Part shown: positions 35,517-47,236 of the stretch, in pieces | How the letters are laid out: each line of letters begins with the position of its first letter | How positions within the stretch are numbered: position 1 is the stretch's first letter | Assembly: GCF_013282725.1 (NCBI RefSeq) | Contig: NZ_CP054043.1 | Span: 1,984,001 to 2,048,000 of the forward strand | DNA from: Yersinia mollaretii ATCC 43969 | GTDB taxonomy: Bacteria > Pseudomonadota > Gammaproteobacteria > Enterobacterales > Enterobacteriaceae | DNA: 64,000 nt | Reading direction: 5' to 3' | Notes under the pieces: model-generated | What the model was told of the DNA's origin: nothing | The model's input: the letters and a program-made list of their open reading frames with translations, nothing else | Databases searched by the model: none | Made by a program: the position numbers and the translations under genes

Positions 35517-37949
35517 ATGACCACGCTCGATTTGGTAACCTTAAGTGACCGGATAAAACAGCATAAAAATGCGCTGATCCACATTGTCAAACCGCCAGTC
35601 TGTACTGAGCGGGCGCGGCACTATACCGAGGCTTATCAGCAGCATCAGGATAAACCCTTGCCGGTTCGCCGTGCGCTGGCGCTGGCCCATCACTTACAGC
35701 AGCGCACGGTTTGGATCAAAAATGATGAGCTGATTATTGGTAATCAGGCCAGCCAACTGCGTGCCGCGCCGATCTTCCCTGAATACACGGTCGGCTGGAT
35801 CGAGAGTGAGATCGACGAACTGGCCGATCGCCCCGGAGCGGGCTTCTCGGTCAGTGAAGAGGATAAAGCGGTACTGCATCAGATCTGTCCGTGGTGGCGG
35901 GGGCAAACCGTGCAGGATCGCTGCTACGGCATGTTTACTGACGAACAAAAAGCGCTACTGGCGACTGGCATTATTAAAGCGGAAGGCAATATGACCTCCG
36001 GTGATGCCCATTTGGCGGTTAACTTCCCGCTGTTGCTGGAGAAAGGGTTGGATGGTCTGCGCACCAAAGTTGCTCGCCGCCGCGAGCGCTTGCAACTGAC
36101 CGACTGGAGTGATCTGCATAAAGAGCAATTCCTGAAAGCGATTGATATCTCGTTGGTGGCATTGAGCGAGCATATTGAGCGCTATGCTGCCGTGGCGCGG
36201 CAAATGGCGCAAGAAGAGTCGCGGGATTGGCGGCGCACTGAGTTGCTGGCTATTGCGGAGAACTGTGCGCTGATTGCCCATCAACCGCCGCAAACCTTCT
36301 GGCAAGCTTTGCAGCTGTGCTATTTCATTCAACTGATGTTGCAAATTGAGTCCAATGGTCACTCGGTCTCCTTTGGTCGCCTCGACCAGTACCTCTACCC
36401 GTGGTATCGCCGCGATGTGGAGCTGGAAAACAGCCTTAGCCGTGAGCAAGCCATTGAGATGCTGCATAGCTGCTGGCTGAAATTGCTGGAAGTGAACAAG
36501 ATCCGTTCCGGCTCGCACTCCAAGGCGTCGGCGGGCAGCCCGCTCTACCAAAACGTCACTATTGGTGGGCAAAAACTGGTGCAGGGCAAAGCCATTGATG
36601 CGGTGAACCCGCTCTCTTACGCGGTGTTGGAGTCGTGCGGGCGCTTAAAATCAACCCAGCCTAACCTCAGTGTTCGCTACCATGCGGGGATCAGTGACGA
36701 TTTCCTCGACGCCTGTGTGCAGGTTATTCGCTGTGGTTTTGGGATGCCCGCCTTCAATAATGATGAAATCGTGATTCCTGAATTTATCAAGCTGGGGGTG
36801 GAGCCGCAGGATGCCTATGACTATGCGGCGATTGGCTGCATTGAAACCGCCGTCGGCGGCAAATGGGGTTATCGCTGCACGGGGATGAGTTTTATCAACT
36901 TTGCTCGGGTGATGTTGGCGGCACTGGAACAGGGGCGCGATGCCACCTCTGGGCAGGTGTTCTTGCCGCAGGAGCAGGGGCTGTCGAAGGGCAACTTTAC
37001 TGATTTTGACCAAGTGATGGCGCAATGGGATCAACAGATCCGCTACTACACCCGTAAATCGATCGAAATCGAGTGTGTGGTGGATACCGTGCTGGAGGAG
37101 AATGCCCACGATATCGTCTGCTCGGCACTGGTGGATGATTGCATTGAGCGCGGTAAAAGTATCAAGCAGGGGGGCGCGCGTTACGACTGGGTTTCGGGTC
37201 TGCAAGTGGGGATCGCCAATCTGGGCAACAGCTTGGCCGCAGTGCGTAAATTGGTGTTCGAACAACAACTTATCGGCCAGCAACAACTGGCCACTGCGCT
37301 CAGCAATGACTTTGCGGGCCTGAACGGCGAGCAACTGCGCCAGCATCTGATTAATTCAGCTCCGAAATACGGCAATGACGTTGATGACGTTGACCAACTG
37401 CTGGTGCGGGCTTATCAGACCTACATTGATGAGTTGAAGCAATATCACAATACCCGTTTTGGTCGCGGACCTATTGGTGGCACCTATTACGCCGGAACCT
37501 CATCCATCTCTGCCAATGTGCCATTTGGTGCCGCCACTATGGCAACACCGGATGGCCGCAAGGCGCATAGCCCACTGGCGGAGGGGGCAAGTCCAGCCTC
37601 CGGCACTGACCATCTGGGGCCAACGGCGGTGTTTAACTCACTGTCGAAACTGCCAACCGCTTCGATTCTGGGCGGCGTGTTACTGAATCAAAAATTGAAT
37701 CCGTCAACGCTGGATAATCCGCGTGATCGTGAAAAGTTGATGATGATGTTGCGCACCTTCTTCGAGGAGTATCTGGGCTGGCACGTGCAGTACAACATTG
37801 TCTCCCGCGAGACATTAGTGGATGCCAAACAGCATCCGGATCGTTACCGCGATTTAGTGGTCAGGGTGGCGGGTTACTCCGCCTTCTTCACCGCGCTATC
37901 GCCAGATGCGCAGGACGATATTATCGCCCGCACCGAGCATACCTTGTAA
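35517..37949 (+). CDS. pflF: Glycyl-radical enzyme of the YbiW/PflF type
   Basis: Large glycyl-radical enzyme of 810 residues, nearly collinear with E. coli YbiW. It has the active-site cysteine in AAIGCIETAVGG and the C-terminal radical loop VVRVAGYSAFF, whose Gly carries the radical. The GCxE motif groups it with glycerol/diol dehydratase-like members rather than true pyruvate formate-lyase. The physiological substrate is unknown to me. It starts four bases after its activase with AAGAGGA upstream, so the two form one operon. It works only without oxygen. An SgrS-like RNA follows it. Confidence 0.92.
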   Translation: MTTLDLVTLSDRIKQHKNALIHIVKPPVCTERARHYTEAYQQHQDKPLPVRRALALAHHLQQRTVWIKNDELIIGNQASQLRAAPIFPEYTVGWIESEIDELADRPGAGFSVSEEDKAVLHQICPWWRGQTVQDRCYGMFTDEQKALLATGIIKAEGNMTSGDAHLAVNFPLLLEKGLDGLRTKVARRRERLQLTDWSDLHKEQFLKAIDISLVALSEHIERYAAVARQMAQEESRDWRRTELLAIAENCALIAHQPPQTFWQALQLCYFIQLMLQIESNGHSVSFGRLDQYLYPWYRRDVELENSLSREQAIEMLHSCWLKLLEVNKIRSGSHSKASAGSPLYQNVTIGGQKLVQGKAIDAVNPLSYAVLESCGRLKSTQPNLSVRYHAGISDDFLDACVQVIRCGFGMPAFNNDEIVIPEFIKLGVEPQDAYDYAAIGCIETAVGGKWGYRCTGMSFINFARVMLAALEQGRDATSGQVFLPQEQGLSKGNFTDFDQVMAQWDQQIRYYTRKSIEIECVVDTVLEENAHDIVCSALVDDCIERGKSIKQGGARYDWVSGLQVGIANLGNSLAAVRKLVFEQQLIGQQQLATALSNDFAGLNGEQLRQHLINSAPKYGNDVDDVDQLLVRAYQTYIDELKQYHNTRFGRGPIGGTYYAGTSSISANVPFGAATMATPDGRKAHSPLAEGASPASGTDHLGPTAVFNSLSKLPTASILGGVLLNQKLNPSTLDNPRDREKLMMMLRTFFEEYLGWHVQYNIVSRETLVDAKQHPDRYRDLVVRVAGYSAFFTALSPDAQDDIIARTEHTL

Positions 37950-38061
37950 TTGGCTGTTTAAGTTGTGGCTTTCTGAGTGAAGTAAGTCCTGCTGTGAGTC
38001 CTAAAATTTCTGAGTAATGGTGTTTTTCACCAGCCAGTGGGTCACCTCACTGGCTTTTTTT
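37950..38061 (+). ncRNA. sgrS: SgrS-like small RNA (3' part well defined, 5' end unknown)
   Basis: The 3' part copies the E. coli SgrS layout: a seed CTGAGTAATGG at 38010-38020 (E. coli CUGAGUAUUGG), a small hairpin GGTG-TTTTT-CACC at 38019-38031, and a terminator stem GCCAGTG/CACTGGC at 38033-38054 with seven T. In E. coli the seed pairs with the ptsG start region to stop translation under sugar-phosphate stress. setA follows, as it follows sgrS in E. coli. The RNA starts at an unknown point, perhaps within pflF. I see no SgrT reading frame and no convincing promoter just after pflF. Confidence 0.75.
38033..38061 (+). terminator. Rho-independent terminator of SgrS-like RNA / pflF
   Basis: Seven-pair stem GCCAGTG/CACTGGC with seven T, 84 bases after the pflF stop. 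In the SgrS family such a U-tail is also the Hfq binding site. Confidence 0.9.
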
Positions 38062-38071
38062 ATTCCCCTGC

Positions 38072-38387
38072 GTCCTTGACGCTGTGGCGTTGTTGGCCGC
38101 ACTCGCTTACCCGAATCACTGACTAGAGTCAGCTCATCGGGATGCGTTCGTTTGCCGCCTAGCCACAACGCCAATGACTTTGGGGAATGTTCATTATTAT
38201 GTCCTTGACGCTATGGCGTTGTTGGCCGCACTCGCTTACCCGAATCACTGACTAGAGTCAGCTCATCGGGATGCGTTCGTTTGCCGCCTAGCCACAACGC
38301 CAATGGCTTTGGGGAATGTTCATTATTATGTCCTTGAAGCTGTGGCGTTGTTGGCTTCGCTTACAACCCTAATTACTTTGGGTAATA
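38072..38387. repeat. Tandem array of 129-bp ERIC-related palindromes (2 full + 1 partial)
   Basis: Two nearly identical 129-base units begin at 38072 and 38201. A third begins at 38330 and has lost its core and right arm. Each full unit is a palindrome with arms GGCGTTGTTGGCCGC and CACAACGCC around a core ACCCGAATCACTGACTAGAGTCAGCTCATCGGG split here only for position: it spans about 38109-38142 in unit 1. The core equals that of the ERIC array near 40 kb but the arms differ. It separates the SgrS-like RNA from setA. Confidence 0.9.
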
Positions 38388-38453
38388 GATTGCGAACTTG
38401 AAGCGCTTCTGTAGCATAGACGCAAATCGCTATTTCTGGCGCTGGAGCCTGGA

Positions 38454-39635
38454 ATGAAATCTGCTTTAACTTATTCCCGCCGTGTTAATCCGGTTTTTCT
38501 TGCTTTCTTTGTGGTGGCTTTTCTTTCTGGTATCGCTGGCGCGTTGCAGGCTCCGACCTTAAGCCTGTTTCTCAGCACGGAAGTGAAGGTCCGCCCGCTC
38601 TGGGTCGGGCTGTTTTATACCGTGAATGCCATCGCGGGGATTACGGTCAGCTTTATCCTCGCCAAGCGCTCAGACTCACGCGGTGACCGCCGCAAACTCA
38701 TTATGGTCTGCTACCTGATGGCGGTGGGGAACTGCCTGCTGTTCGCCTTTAATCGTGATTATCTGACTTTGATCACCGCAGGGGTGTTGTTGGCGTCCGT
38801 CGCCAACACCGCTATGCCGCAGATATTCGCCTTGGCGCGTGAGTATGCCGACAACTCGGCGCGTGAAGTGGTGATGTTCAGCTCTATTATGCGTGCACAG
38901 CTCTCATTGGCTTGGGTTATCGGGCCGCCACTGTCATTTATGTTGGCGCTGAATTATGGCTTTACTCTGATGTTCAGCATCGCCGCCGGGATTTTTGTGC
39001 TGAGTGCGCTGGTGGTGTGGTTTATTCTGCCGTCGGTGCCGCGAGCGGAGCCAGTGGTAGATGCCCCGGTGGTGGCGCAGGCCAGCCTGTTTGCCGATAA
39101 AAATGTGCTGTTGTTATTCATTGCCTCAATGCTGATGTGGACCTGCAACACCATGTACATCATTGATATGCCACTCTATATCACGGCAAGTCTGGGGCTG
39201 CCTGAGCGCTTAGCGGGTTTGTTGATGGGGACGGCTGCTGGGTTGGAGATCCCCATCATGCTGCTGGCGGGTTATTTGGTCAGGTACTTTGGTAAGCGCA
39301 AAATCATGCTCTTTGCGGTGCTGGCGGGGGTGCTGTTTTATACCGGATTGGTGCTATTTAAATTCAAAACCGCGTTGATGTTGCTACAGATTTTCAATGC
39401 CATTTTTATCGGCATCGTTGCGGGTATCGGTATGCTCTATTTCCAAGATTTAATGCCGGGCAGGGCGGGGGCCGCGACCACGTTGTTCACCAATAGTATC
39501 TCTACTGGGGTGATTCTGGCAGGGGTGCTGCAAGGGGGATTGACCGAAACGTGGGGGCATGATTCGGTGTATGTGGTGGCGATGGTGTTGGCGATTTTGG
39601 CGCTGGTTATTTGTTCACGAGTGCGAGAAGCCTAG
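38454..39635 (+). CDS. setA: Sugar efflux transporter SetA
   Basis: Major facilitator superfamily exporter of glucosides and similar sugars, 393 residues with about twelve helices. Typical segments are GALQAPTLSLFLS, AKRSDSRGDRRKLI, FALAREYADNSAREVVMFS and LMPGRAGAATTLFTNS. E. coli sgrR-sgrS-setA forms the sugar-phosphate stress locus, and setA helps relieve that stress. Here it keeps the order but is cut off from the SgrS-like RNA by the 129-base repeats, which may insulate it. GGAGCCTGGA precedes the ATG. Confidence 0.94.
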   Translation: MKSALTYSRRVNPVFLAFFVVAFLSGIAGALQAPTLSLFLSTEVKVRPLWVGLFYTVNAIAGITVSFILAKRSDSRGDRRKLIMVCYLMAVGNCLLFAFNRDYLTLITAGVLLASVANTAMPQIFALAREYADNSAREVVMFSSIMRAQLSLAWVIGPPLSFMLALNYGFTLMFSIAAGIFVLSALVVWFILPSVPRAEPVVDAPVVAQASLFADKNVLLLFIASMLMWTCNTMYIIDMPLYITASLGLPERLAGLLMGTAAGLEIPIMLLAGYLVRYFGKRKIMLFAVLAGVLFYTGLVLFKFKTALMLLQIFNAIFIGIVAGIGMLYFQDLMPGRAGAATTLFTNSISTGVILAGVLQGGLTETWGHDSVYVVAMVLAILALVICSRVREA

Positions 39636-40117
39636 ATACCCTTCATCTTTCAAGTTGCAGGTGTGTTGGCTACTCTCGTTCACCCGAATCACGGACTGAT
39701 GTCAGCTCATTGGGATGAACTCACTTGCCGCCTTCCTGCACCTCGAAATCTATTGGGTATACCCTCATAGGACTGCCATCTTTCAAGTTGCAGGTGTGTT
39801 GGCTACTCTCGTTCACCCGAATCACTGACTGATGTCAGCTCATCGGGATGAACTCACTTGCCGCCTTCCTGCACCTCGAAATCTATTGGGTATACCCTCA
39901 TAGGACTGCCATCTTTCAAGTTGCAGGTGTGTTGGCTACTCTCGTTCACCCGAATCACTGACTGATGTCAGCTCATCGGGATGAACTCACTTGCCGCCTT
40001 CCTGCACCTCGAAATCTATTGGGTATACCCTCATAGCACTGCCATCTTTCAAGTTGCAGGTGTGTTGGCTGCTCTTGCTTGCCGCCTTCCTGCAACTTGA
40101 AATCTATTAGGTATTAT
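39636..40117. repeat. Tandem array of ERIC elements, 133-bp period (3 full + 1 deleted)
   Basis: Units begin (at CATCTTTCAAG) at 39644, 39777, 39910 and 40043, an exact 133-base period. Each full unit has arms CAAGTTGCAGGTG and CCTGCACCTCGAAAT and the core ACCCGAATCACTGACTGATG. The fourth copy keeps both arms but has lost about 58 bases of the core, leaving a short palindrome that runs up to the leuD stop. Copies 2 and 3 are almost identical; copy 1 has two or three changes. The array lies between convergent setA and leuD. Confidence 0.93.
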
Positions 40118-40720
40118 TTAGCGTAAAAATGCGGGTTGTTGCTTTTCGTAGGCTGAAATATTGCTTTCGTGCTGCAAGGTCAGGCCAATACTGTCTAAGC
40201 CATTGATCATGCAGTGGCGGCGGAAACCGTCGATATCGAAAGGATAACTTTTGCCACCGGCATTCACGGTTTGAGCTTCCAGATCGACAACAAATTGAAT
40301 GCCTTCGTTGCTTTTAACTAACTGGAATAGCGTGTCAATGTCGGCTTCGCTTAAGGTGACCGGTAACAGTTGGTTATTGAACGAGTTACCGTAAAAAATA
40401 TCGGCGAAGCTGGGGGCGATAACCACATGGAAACCGTAATCCGTCAGTGCCCAAGGCGCATGTTCGCGCGATGAACCGCAACCGAAATTCTCACGGGCCA
40501 ACAAAATGGTCGCGCCCTGATAGCGGGGCTGGTTCAGCACAAACTCAGGGTTTGGCACTTGGCCCGCATCGTCGAGAAAACGCCAGTCGTTAAACAGGTG
40601 TTGACCAAAACCAGTGCGAGTCACCTTTTGCAAAAACTGTTTTGGGATAATCGCATCAGTATCGACATTCGCCGCATCTAACGGGACGACCAAACCAATG
40701 TGTTGAGTAAATTTAGCCAT
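40118..40720 (-). CDS. leuD: 3-isopropylmalate dehydratase small subunit
   Basis: Swivel-domain subunit of isopropylmalate isomerase, which converts 2- to 3-isopropylmalate in leucine synthesis. The 200-residue protein has [29 protein letters not shown] and [11 protein letters not shown], typical of LeuD. It is the last gene of leuABCD, 14 bases after leuC. Its stop codon touches the end of the ERIC array. Confidence 0.97.
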   Translation of the reverse strand: MAKFTQHIGLVVPLDAANVDTDAIIPKQFLQKVTRTGFGQHLFNDWRFLDDAGQVPNPEFVLNQPRYQGATILLARENFGCGSSREHAPWALTDYGFHVVIAPSFADIFYGNSFNNQLLPVTLSEADIDTLFQLVKSNEGIQFVVDLEAQTVNAGGKSYPFDIDGFRRHCMINGLDSIGLTLQHESNISAYEKQQPAFLR

Positions 40721-40734
40721 GGTGGAATCTCCGG

Positions 40735-44823
<4,089 letters not shown>

Positions 44824-44864
44824 GGTGGTATTCCTTGTCGTGTTTACATTTGCGCTTAGCGGGT

Positions 44865-44891
44865 AAAAAAAAACCCGCGCATTTGCGCGGG
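44865..44891 (-). terminator. leu operon attenuator
   Basis: Read on the minus strand CCCGCGC-AAAT-GCGCGGG is followed by nine T. It lies between the leader peptide and leuA, 42 bases before the leuA start. It is the terminator half of the attenuation switch; ribosome stalling on the leader leucine codons should prevent it from forming. Confidence 0.92.
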
Positions 44892-44913
44892 CTTGTTAAT
44901 CTTGATGACTGAA

Positions 44914-44997
44914 TCAGTTCTGATTTCCGTCCACCAACATACCGCGCAAGTGAGATGCGTTTAGTAGTAGGCTGAGTAGGCGGGTTGAGTAGAACAT
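44914..44997 (-). CDS. leuL: leu operon leader peptide
   Basis: A 27-residue reading frame, too short for routine gene finding, starts with ATG at 44997 and ends in TGA at 44914. It encodes a leucine-rich run LLSLLLNA with codons CTA CTC AGC CTA CTA CTA, four of five being the rare Leu codon CTA. E. coli LeuL has the similar LLLLNAFIVRG. It ends 23 bases before the attenuator hairpin. Low charged leucyl-tRNA would stall the ribosome here and allow leuABCD expression. Confidence 0.9.
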   Translation of the reverse strand: MFYSTRLLSLLLNASHLRGMLVDGNQN

Positions 44998-45932
44998 AAT
45001 TTTTCAGTTTCTCATTGGCTAAGAATTGCGTTACCTAAATTGATACGTGAATTCTATGGTTATGTCAATATTTGTTTGAAATGGTATCTTCAACTGGTTA
45101 CGGCGACTTCGGATTCCTTATTTTGGAATAAAAAACCTTATAGATAGTTTTATAGGATGATTATTCTGATATTTACTATGTTGCCTTTTTGTTTGTTTGG
45201 TATAACGATAACAATATGGGTTATTGTGCTTTTCAGATGTTCTAAGATCTTTGCCGCCCGCATATCAGGGATTAATCCCTGTTCTGAATGTTATATTTAG
45301 ACTTTATAAGAATAGAATAAGAAGAGTGAGATTCATTAATTACTCACCCATTGAGTGAATTTACGGCAAACCTTATTATCTTTAACTTATATGTTTTGTG
45401 AATATAAATATTGATTGATTTAATGAATGGTATTATTTATTTGTTTAAAGTGTTATGACTATGGAGTAAAGTCATAATTAAGTTGGATGAGATTCAATCC
45501 ATTATTAAACATGTTCGTGACTATAATTAATAACTAATAAGTTTTCATTGATGAATTTATTATTTGTTAATGGCATAGTTGTCAATCATCCCATTTTGTG
45601 ATGTGATCATGCTATTGCTCTGATTGTTGACGTTTATGATGGAATAGGTTTGTATTTATAAAATGAATTAGTTTTAAATACTATATGGGATACTTTATGT
45701 GGATGGCTTATTCACGTATTTATCTATGGGCGTTATTGGCGGAAAATACATGGAGGCAATTCATATCTTTTCATTTATACAAGGATGAGACTCATTTTAT
45801 CTTATAACGGTAACAATGAGAATATTGGCGTCATTAATAGTAAGAAATCAAAGATATTTTGAGATGGCTATAAATATCAGTGGAGTTCTTTTGTTAATCG
45901 TGCCATCTGCATAAAGCTTAGTGGAGTTAAGC
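44998..45932. promoter_or_regulatory. Long AT-rich leuL-leuO intergenic region
   Basis: About 930 bases with no credible gene. Composition is strongly AT-rich from 45040 on, with runs such as TATTATTTATTTG and an inverted repeat ATGACT...AGTCAT near 45455-45475. It must hold the leuABCD promoter at the left end and the leuO promoter at the right. In E. coli the matching region is silenced by H-NS and involves LeuO itself; the same is likely here by inference. Confidence 0.7.
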
Positions 45933-46892
45933 ATGTCTGAACACAACTTAGTCACCGACAGTCAAGCAACTAAAAAAGAGTGTAGTGAAGTTCACTTAAG
46001 AAGTGTCGACCTCAATTTATTAACTGTTTTTGATGCAGTAATGCAAATGCATAATGTAACACGTGCAGCCCAAGCACTGGGTATGTCCCAGCCAGCGGTA
46101 AGTAACGCGGTAGCCCGCCTAAAAGTGATGTTTAATGACGAATTGTTTGTTCGTTATGGCCGAGGTATTCAGCCTACCGCCAGAGCACGTCAGCTTTTTG
46201 GGCCGGTGCGGCAGGCGCTGCAATTGGTACAAAATGAGTTGCCAGGTGCTGGTTTTGAAGCCAAAAACAGTGGGCGGATATTTAATTTATCTATTTGTAG
46301 CCCTTTGGATATCAGGCTAACGGCACAAATAATAGAACGCGTTAAACAATTAGCACCCAATGTTCAACTTATTATCAGATCTAATCTGAATGAGAATATT
46401 GAGCACCAATTACGTTATCAAGAAACAGAATTTGTTATCGGTTATACCAAGTTTGAACGCCCCGACTTTCACGATATATCATTATTTGATGATGAATCAG
46501 TACTGGCTGTGTCTAAAGATCATCCACGTATTGATAATTCTATTACCCAGGAACAACTCATTTCCGAACCACATGCTGTCGTATCATTAGATAAAGTAGG
46601 TTCTTTTAGTGAGCTTTATTATGAATCCATTGTCAGTGCCCAAACTATAGCGTATGAAAGCACGGATATGAATAGCGTGCTTAATATTGTGTCTCAAACT
46701 TCCTTTGTGGCAATTGCTCCTCGATGGCTTGTTCAAAAATACAGTGAAACTCTTAATTTGAAACTGATCTCTTTGCCTTGGAAAGAGAATGTCAGTCGGC
46801 CATGTTATCTCACGTGGCATGAATCTACTGATAGAGATAAAGGTCATCAATGGATGAAAGAATTACTCGGTCAGCTTAATACCCCGTTGTAA
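45933..46892 (+). CDS. leuO: LysR-type regulator LeuO
   Basis: Global LysR-family regulator that counteracts H-NS silencing in enterics. The 319-residue protein has an N-terminal winged helix-turn-helix ([14 protein letters not shown], then [17 protein letters not shown], about residues 23-80) and a C-terminal effector domain. ATG at 45933 with TGGAG six bases before it is chosen over an in-frame GTG at 45921. Gene place, divergent from leuABCD, supports the name. Composition is more AT-rich than the leu genes. Confidence 0.95.
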   Translation: MSEHNLVTDSQATKKECSEVHLRSVDLNLLTVFDAVMQMHNVTRAAQALGMSQPAVSNAVARLKVMFNDELFVRYGRGIQPTARARQLFGPVRQALQLVQNELPGAGFEAKNSGRIFNLSICSPLDIRLTAQIIERVKQLAPNVQLIIRSNLNENIEHQLRYQETEFVIGYTKFERPDFHDISLFDDESVLAVSKDHPRIDNSITQEQLISEPHAVVSLDKVGSFSELYYESIVSAQTIAYESTDMNSVLNIVSQTSFVAIAPRWLVQKYSETLNLKLISLPWKENVSRPCYLTWHESTDRDKGHQWMKELLGQLNTPL

Positions 46893-46972
46893 TCATTTCC
46901 GTTAAGCCCTGCTGCTGAAATTATATTATGATCAGTAGCAGGCAAGGAGAGATTGAATCCCACATTAGCTAT

Positions 46973-47000
46973 CTTCCTTCCTTCCTTCCTTCCTTCCTTC
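46973..47000. repeat. Tetranucleotide tract (CTTC)7
   Basis: Seven perfect head-to-tail copies of CTTC, 80 bases after the leuO stop and 236 bases before the acyl-CoA ligase start. The rest of the 46893-47236 gap has no supported gene. Such tracts are prone to slipped-strand length change. Confidence 0.97.
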
Positions 47001-47236
47001 ATTACGCTATTCAGTAAAATGCACTCGTCTTGTTTAATCCCCGACCACTAGCTCTAACGGCTCTATTTTTCATCAAAATCTATTTTAGCTCACATTTCTG
47101 CGCTGAATTTTATTTGCCATAACCTCTGGAGCAGGTAGACTGCGCGAAAAAAAGTGAACACCTGTAAGCTGAATGCCAACAGGCAAAAAGTTGCAGTACA
47201 CTTTAACTGAATGATTGATCAGCGAGCGGCGATGTT

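Noticed and set aside
36651..37346. 231-codon frame antisense to pflF
   Set aside because: It lies wholly within the well-supported pflF gene on the other strand. Long antisense frames are common in GC-biased codon use, and it has no motif of its own.
38017..38079. Possible SgrT-like micro-peptide frame (ATG in the seed region)
   Set aside because: It runs through the terminator stem and poly-T, has no ribosome site and no likeness to SgrT. In E. coli sgrT lies in the 5' half of the RNA, so the ATG here is chance.
39636..40117. Tandem array considered as CRISPR
   Set aside because: Units are 133 bases with no unique spacers, each is a long palindrome, and no cas genes are near. It is an ERIC array.
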